64,000 nucleotides of DNA, taken from the NCBI GenBank assembly GCA_032622095.1, contig CP136062.1:52531349-52595348 (forward strand), given 5' to 3'. A program made the translations under genes and the position numbers. Under the pieces are notes generated by a model. The model saw only the letters and a program-made list of their open reading frames with translations, ran no database searches and was not told the origin of the DNA. Below are positions 57,801-60,800 of the stretch, in pieces (position 1 is the first letter of the stretch; each line of letters begins with the position of its first letter). This DNA is from Siphonodentalium dalli. Lineage: Eukaryota; Mollusca; Scaphopoda; Gadilida; Siphonodentaliidae.

Positions 57801-60800
57801 ATAATATTATTATCCATTGATTGTAGATGATATATGCCTCAATCCAACATTCATTGCCTCAAAATTATTTTTTTTCAATTTCAGAATCCAATCTGCATAA
57901 TTGATGGTGTTTGTTACGAGAAAGGTTATATCAACCCAGAGGATAAGACCAAATATTGCTGGCCACTTTTCAGTCCATCAGGATTTTGGGCAGATATTGA
58001 CAGTAAGTATAGCCATAGTTATCAGCAACATCGGGACGTACCAACATTTTGGGATATATGTAGTACTAAATGCCTTCCGATAATGAATATTTTGTATGTT
58101 ACTTACTTGTTATTATCCTGTATATACGTGAAATGATTCCACATGAAGGATGCTGATATATTCACAGAGAAGACCATTGAAATAGGAATTTGCCATTGTG
58201 ACTGACCCCCTCCCATGGTACCTGACTCATGAATATTACTATAGACGAGAATCATTTTATCACGCAACAACTCAATTATTGAAAACTCCCCACCACTGTC
58301 ATCATTTCACGTTTCATCTGTCCCCTCCTGACTTCTACTTTCTCACCCCAATCTTTCTGTATTTCTTTCTATCTCTCTCCCTCTCTCTCCCTGCCTTTTG
58401 CTATCCCTAACACTATCTTCTCCCTGTTTCCATACCTAACTCAAACATAGATATATATCTCCATTTCTCCTAAAACAGTTATTTCAATAATTTCCCTTAT
58501 TGCGGAAGGGGCATGTCGCCAAAGAGGAGAAGACTTCATATAAGCCCTCGGGCTTGTTTGTCTCATCCTCAATTTCATACTTTATCTCTTCTATTTTGCA
58601 TATTTGTATCATCTGTATATTATGTTATCTGTTTGGATTTGGAAATAAAAATATGTTTGCACTAACATTTGGGGAGATATGTGGCTATTGAGTTATGTGG
58701 CTACAAAATTTATGTGGCTATCAAGTAGTTTATAGTGATACAATTTTTTATTGTGGAGTCAGAACATGTAGGAATTATAGCAGAAGTAGCTGATTGAAAC
58801 TCAAAAGGTTGCATACAGCAGCTAGGACAGTGCATGGAATAGGAGAAACTGACAGGTCCGTGATTGGGTGACTAGCCACATAACTGTCCGAACACCTCCT
58901 ATTGACAGATCATGGATATCTAAATCTATGGACTTGTTTCCAACTATTGAGTGACCACAAAATTAAATATGCTGATAGGGCCAAATAGATAATTTTTGAG
59001 GGTTGATCTCAACGCTGTTACGTGGCTGGCCACATAACGGAAATTGGCCACCCAACTATCCATTTTTCTTAAAATTGGCCACATAAACGTCAGATGTAAG
59101 CACGATTGTACACTCTCTATTTCGTTACTAATTGACAGAACACAACGCGTATCTTAATTGATAATCTATTATCGAATGAGTTGCGGATCTTGAGTGAAAT
59201 GTGACTTTGCACAGTTCACAACGAGTTCGATAAAATATTTTAGATTATGATTCAAGTTGTATTCTGTATTTATTTCACACCCTTGTGTTGGATATGTTTA
59301 ACCAATATTGTGACTACCATTGATACTACAACTACCTTTATTGTGATTTAAGTGTGATGAAACCAAGCATATTTTGTTATGTTATGTACAGCATAGCTCT
59401 TTGGAAAAAACATCAACTCGAATTAGTTCCGGCTTGTATTTCTCTTGTGATATACAACAATAGGTATTCAATGGCTGGTATTCCATTTAACCCTTTACCC
59501 AACAGAACGGCCCTGTGCCAATGCATTCTCTTATATATGCGAGTCGACCATAGGTCGCCTCGCATATATAAGAGAATGCATTGGCTTAACACATTAAAAA
59601 TTATAAAATTGTTAAAGAATGTAAGAAAAAATGGTAAAAAGTGTTAAAAAAAGATTTTTTTTAGGCCAATGCATTCTCTTATATATGCGAGGCGACCTAT
59701 GGTCGACTCGCATATATAAGAGAATGCATTGGCACAGGGCATAACTGTAACCATCACAATGTGGTCAATGAGCCGGTTCCAATGATATCCATATTTGTAT
59801 GGTTTTATTGAGACAGACCAAAGATAATTTAGGCTGTTGCAGTTTTATTTGGCCGGTTTTGGCCGGTTTGTTGGGTAAAGGGTTAATAGATGTGTCGCAC
59901 ACCATGGGTGTGGAATAGATTCTCCCATTCAGCTATGAAAGAATACATTTTAATACATGAGCCTACACCTATCCCATTCAATAAACCCATTCTATAAATT
60001 TTGATGTGCAATGTTCGTTGTATAACAGGAAATAGTGCCAGGTGACCATTGACTTCGGTTTATCATCTGTTAACATTCCATACTCTACATCTCAAAATAC
60101 TATGGCTTCCAATATTTTTTCCAACAAACTCTAATGAACGAAGAGTGTGAAAAGTTATTTCATTAAAAATATATATGCCATTAAAGAAGCCAAAGAGTCT
60201 TTATTTATCTGGGACTTATTTCTTTACACAGGCAAACAATGCATGGTTACGTGAAATGTCATCGCAGGCCTTATAGAAGTCGATATTAGTTTCACGTCCC
60301 ATTTGTTGATTTATCTATGTTTTATCGAGGTTTTGAATCATGCAATAAATATAATCCACAACTCGTTCCAGTTTATAGCAGATTTTACAAAACTTGTCAA
60401 GTAAATCAGGTCTTTTATTATCTTCACTTGCCAAAGTTAAATGTTTTCACAAAAGTCGTTTAATACTGCACTGTACATCATACATTTCATTTAATTTTTA
60501 CAATTCTTGTCATAGCAATCCTTTCTTTTCATAATAAATAAATAAACTTAAGAAATAAATACACTGCGCATCGGCGTGTATAGTAGAATTTGACCACAAA
60601 GAAACTGATTTCCACCAAACAGTTCTTCTCTTAGAACTGTAACGTCAAACATGACGTCACTATTGAACGGCGACCCATTTTCTTTACCTTTTTGGGAAAA
60701 AAATTCAGTTAAGTCTTATTTTTGTTCTATCTTAAATAAAATTCAATATAGTACAGTAGGTAGTCATTATATGTCTCTTTCTTCAGTCTATAACATGACA

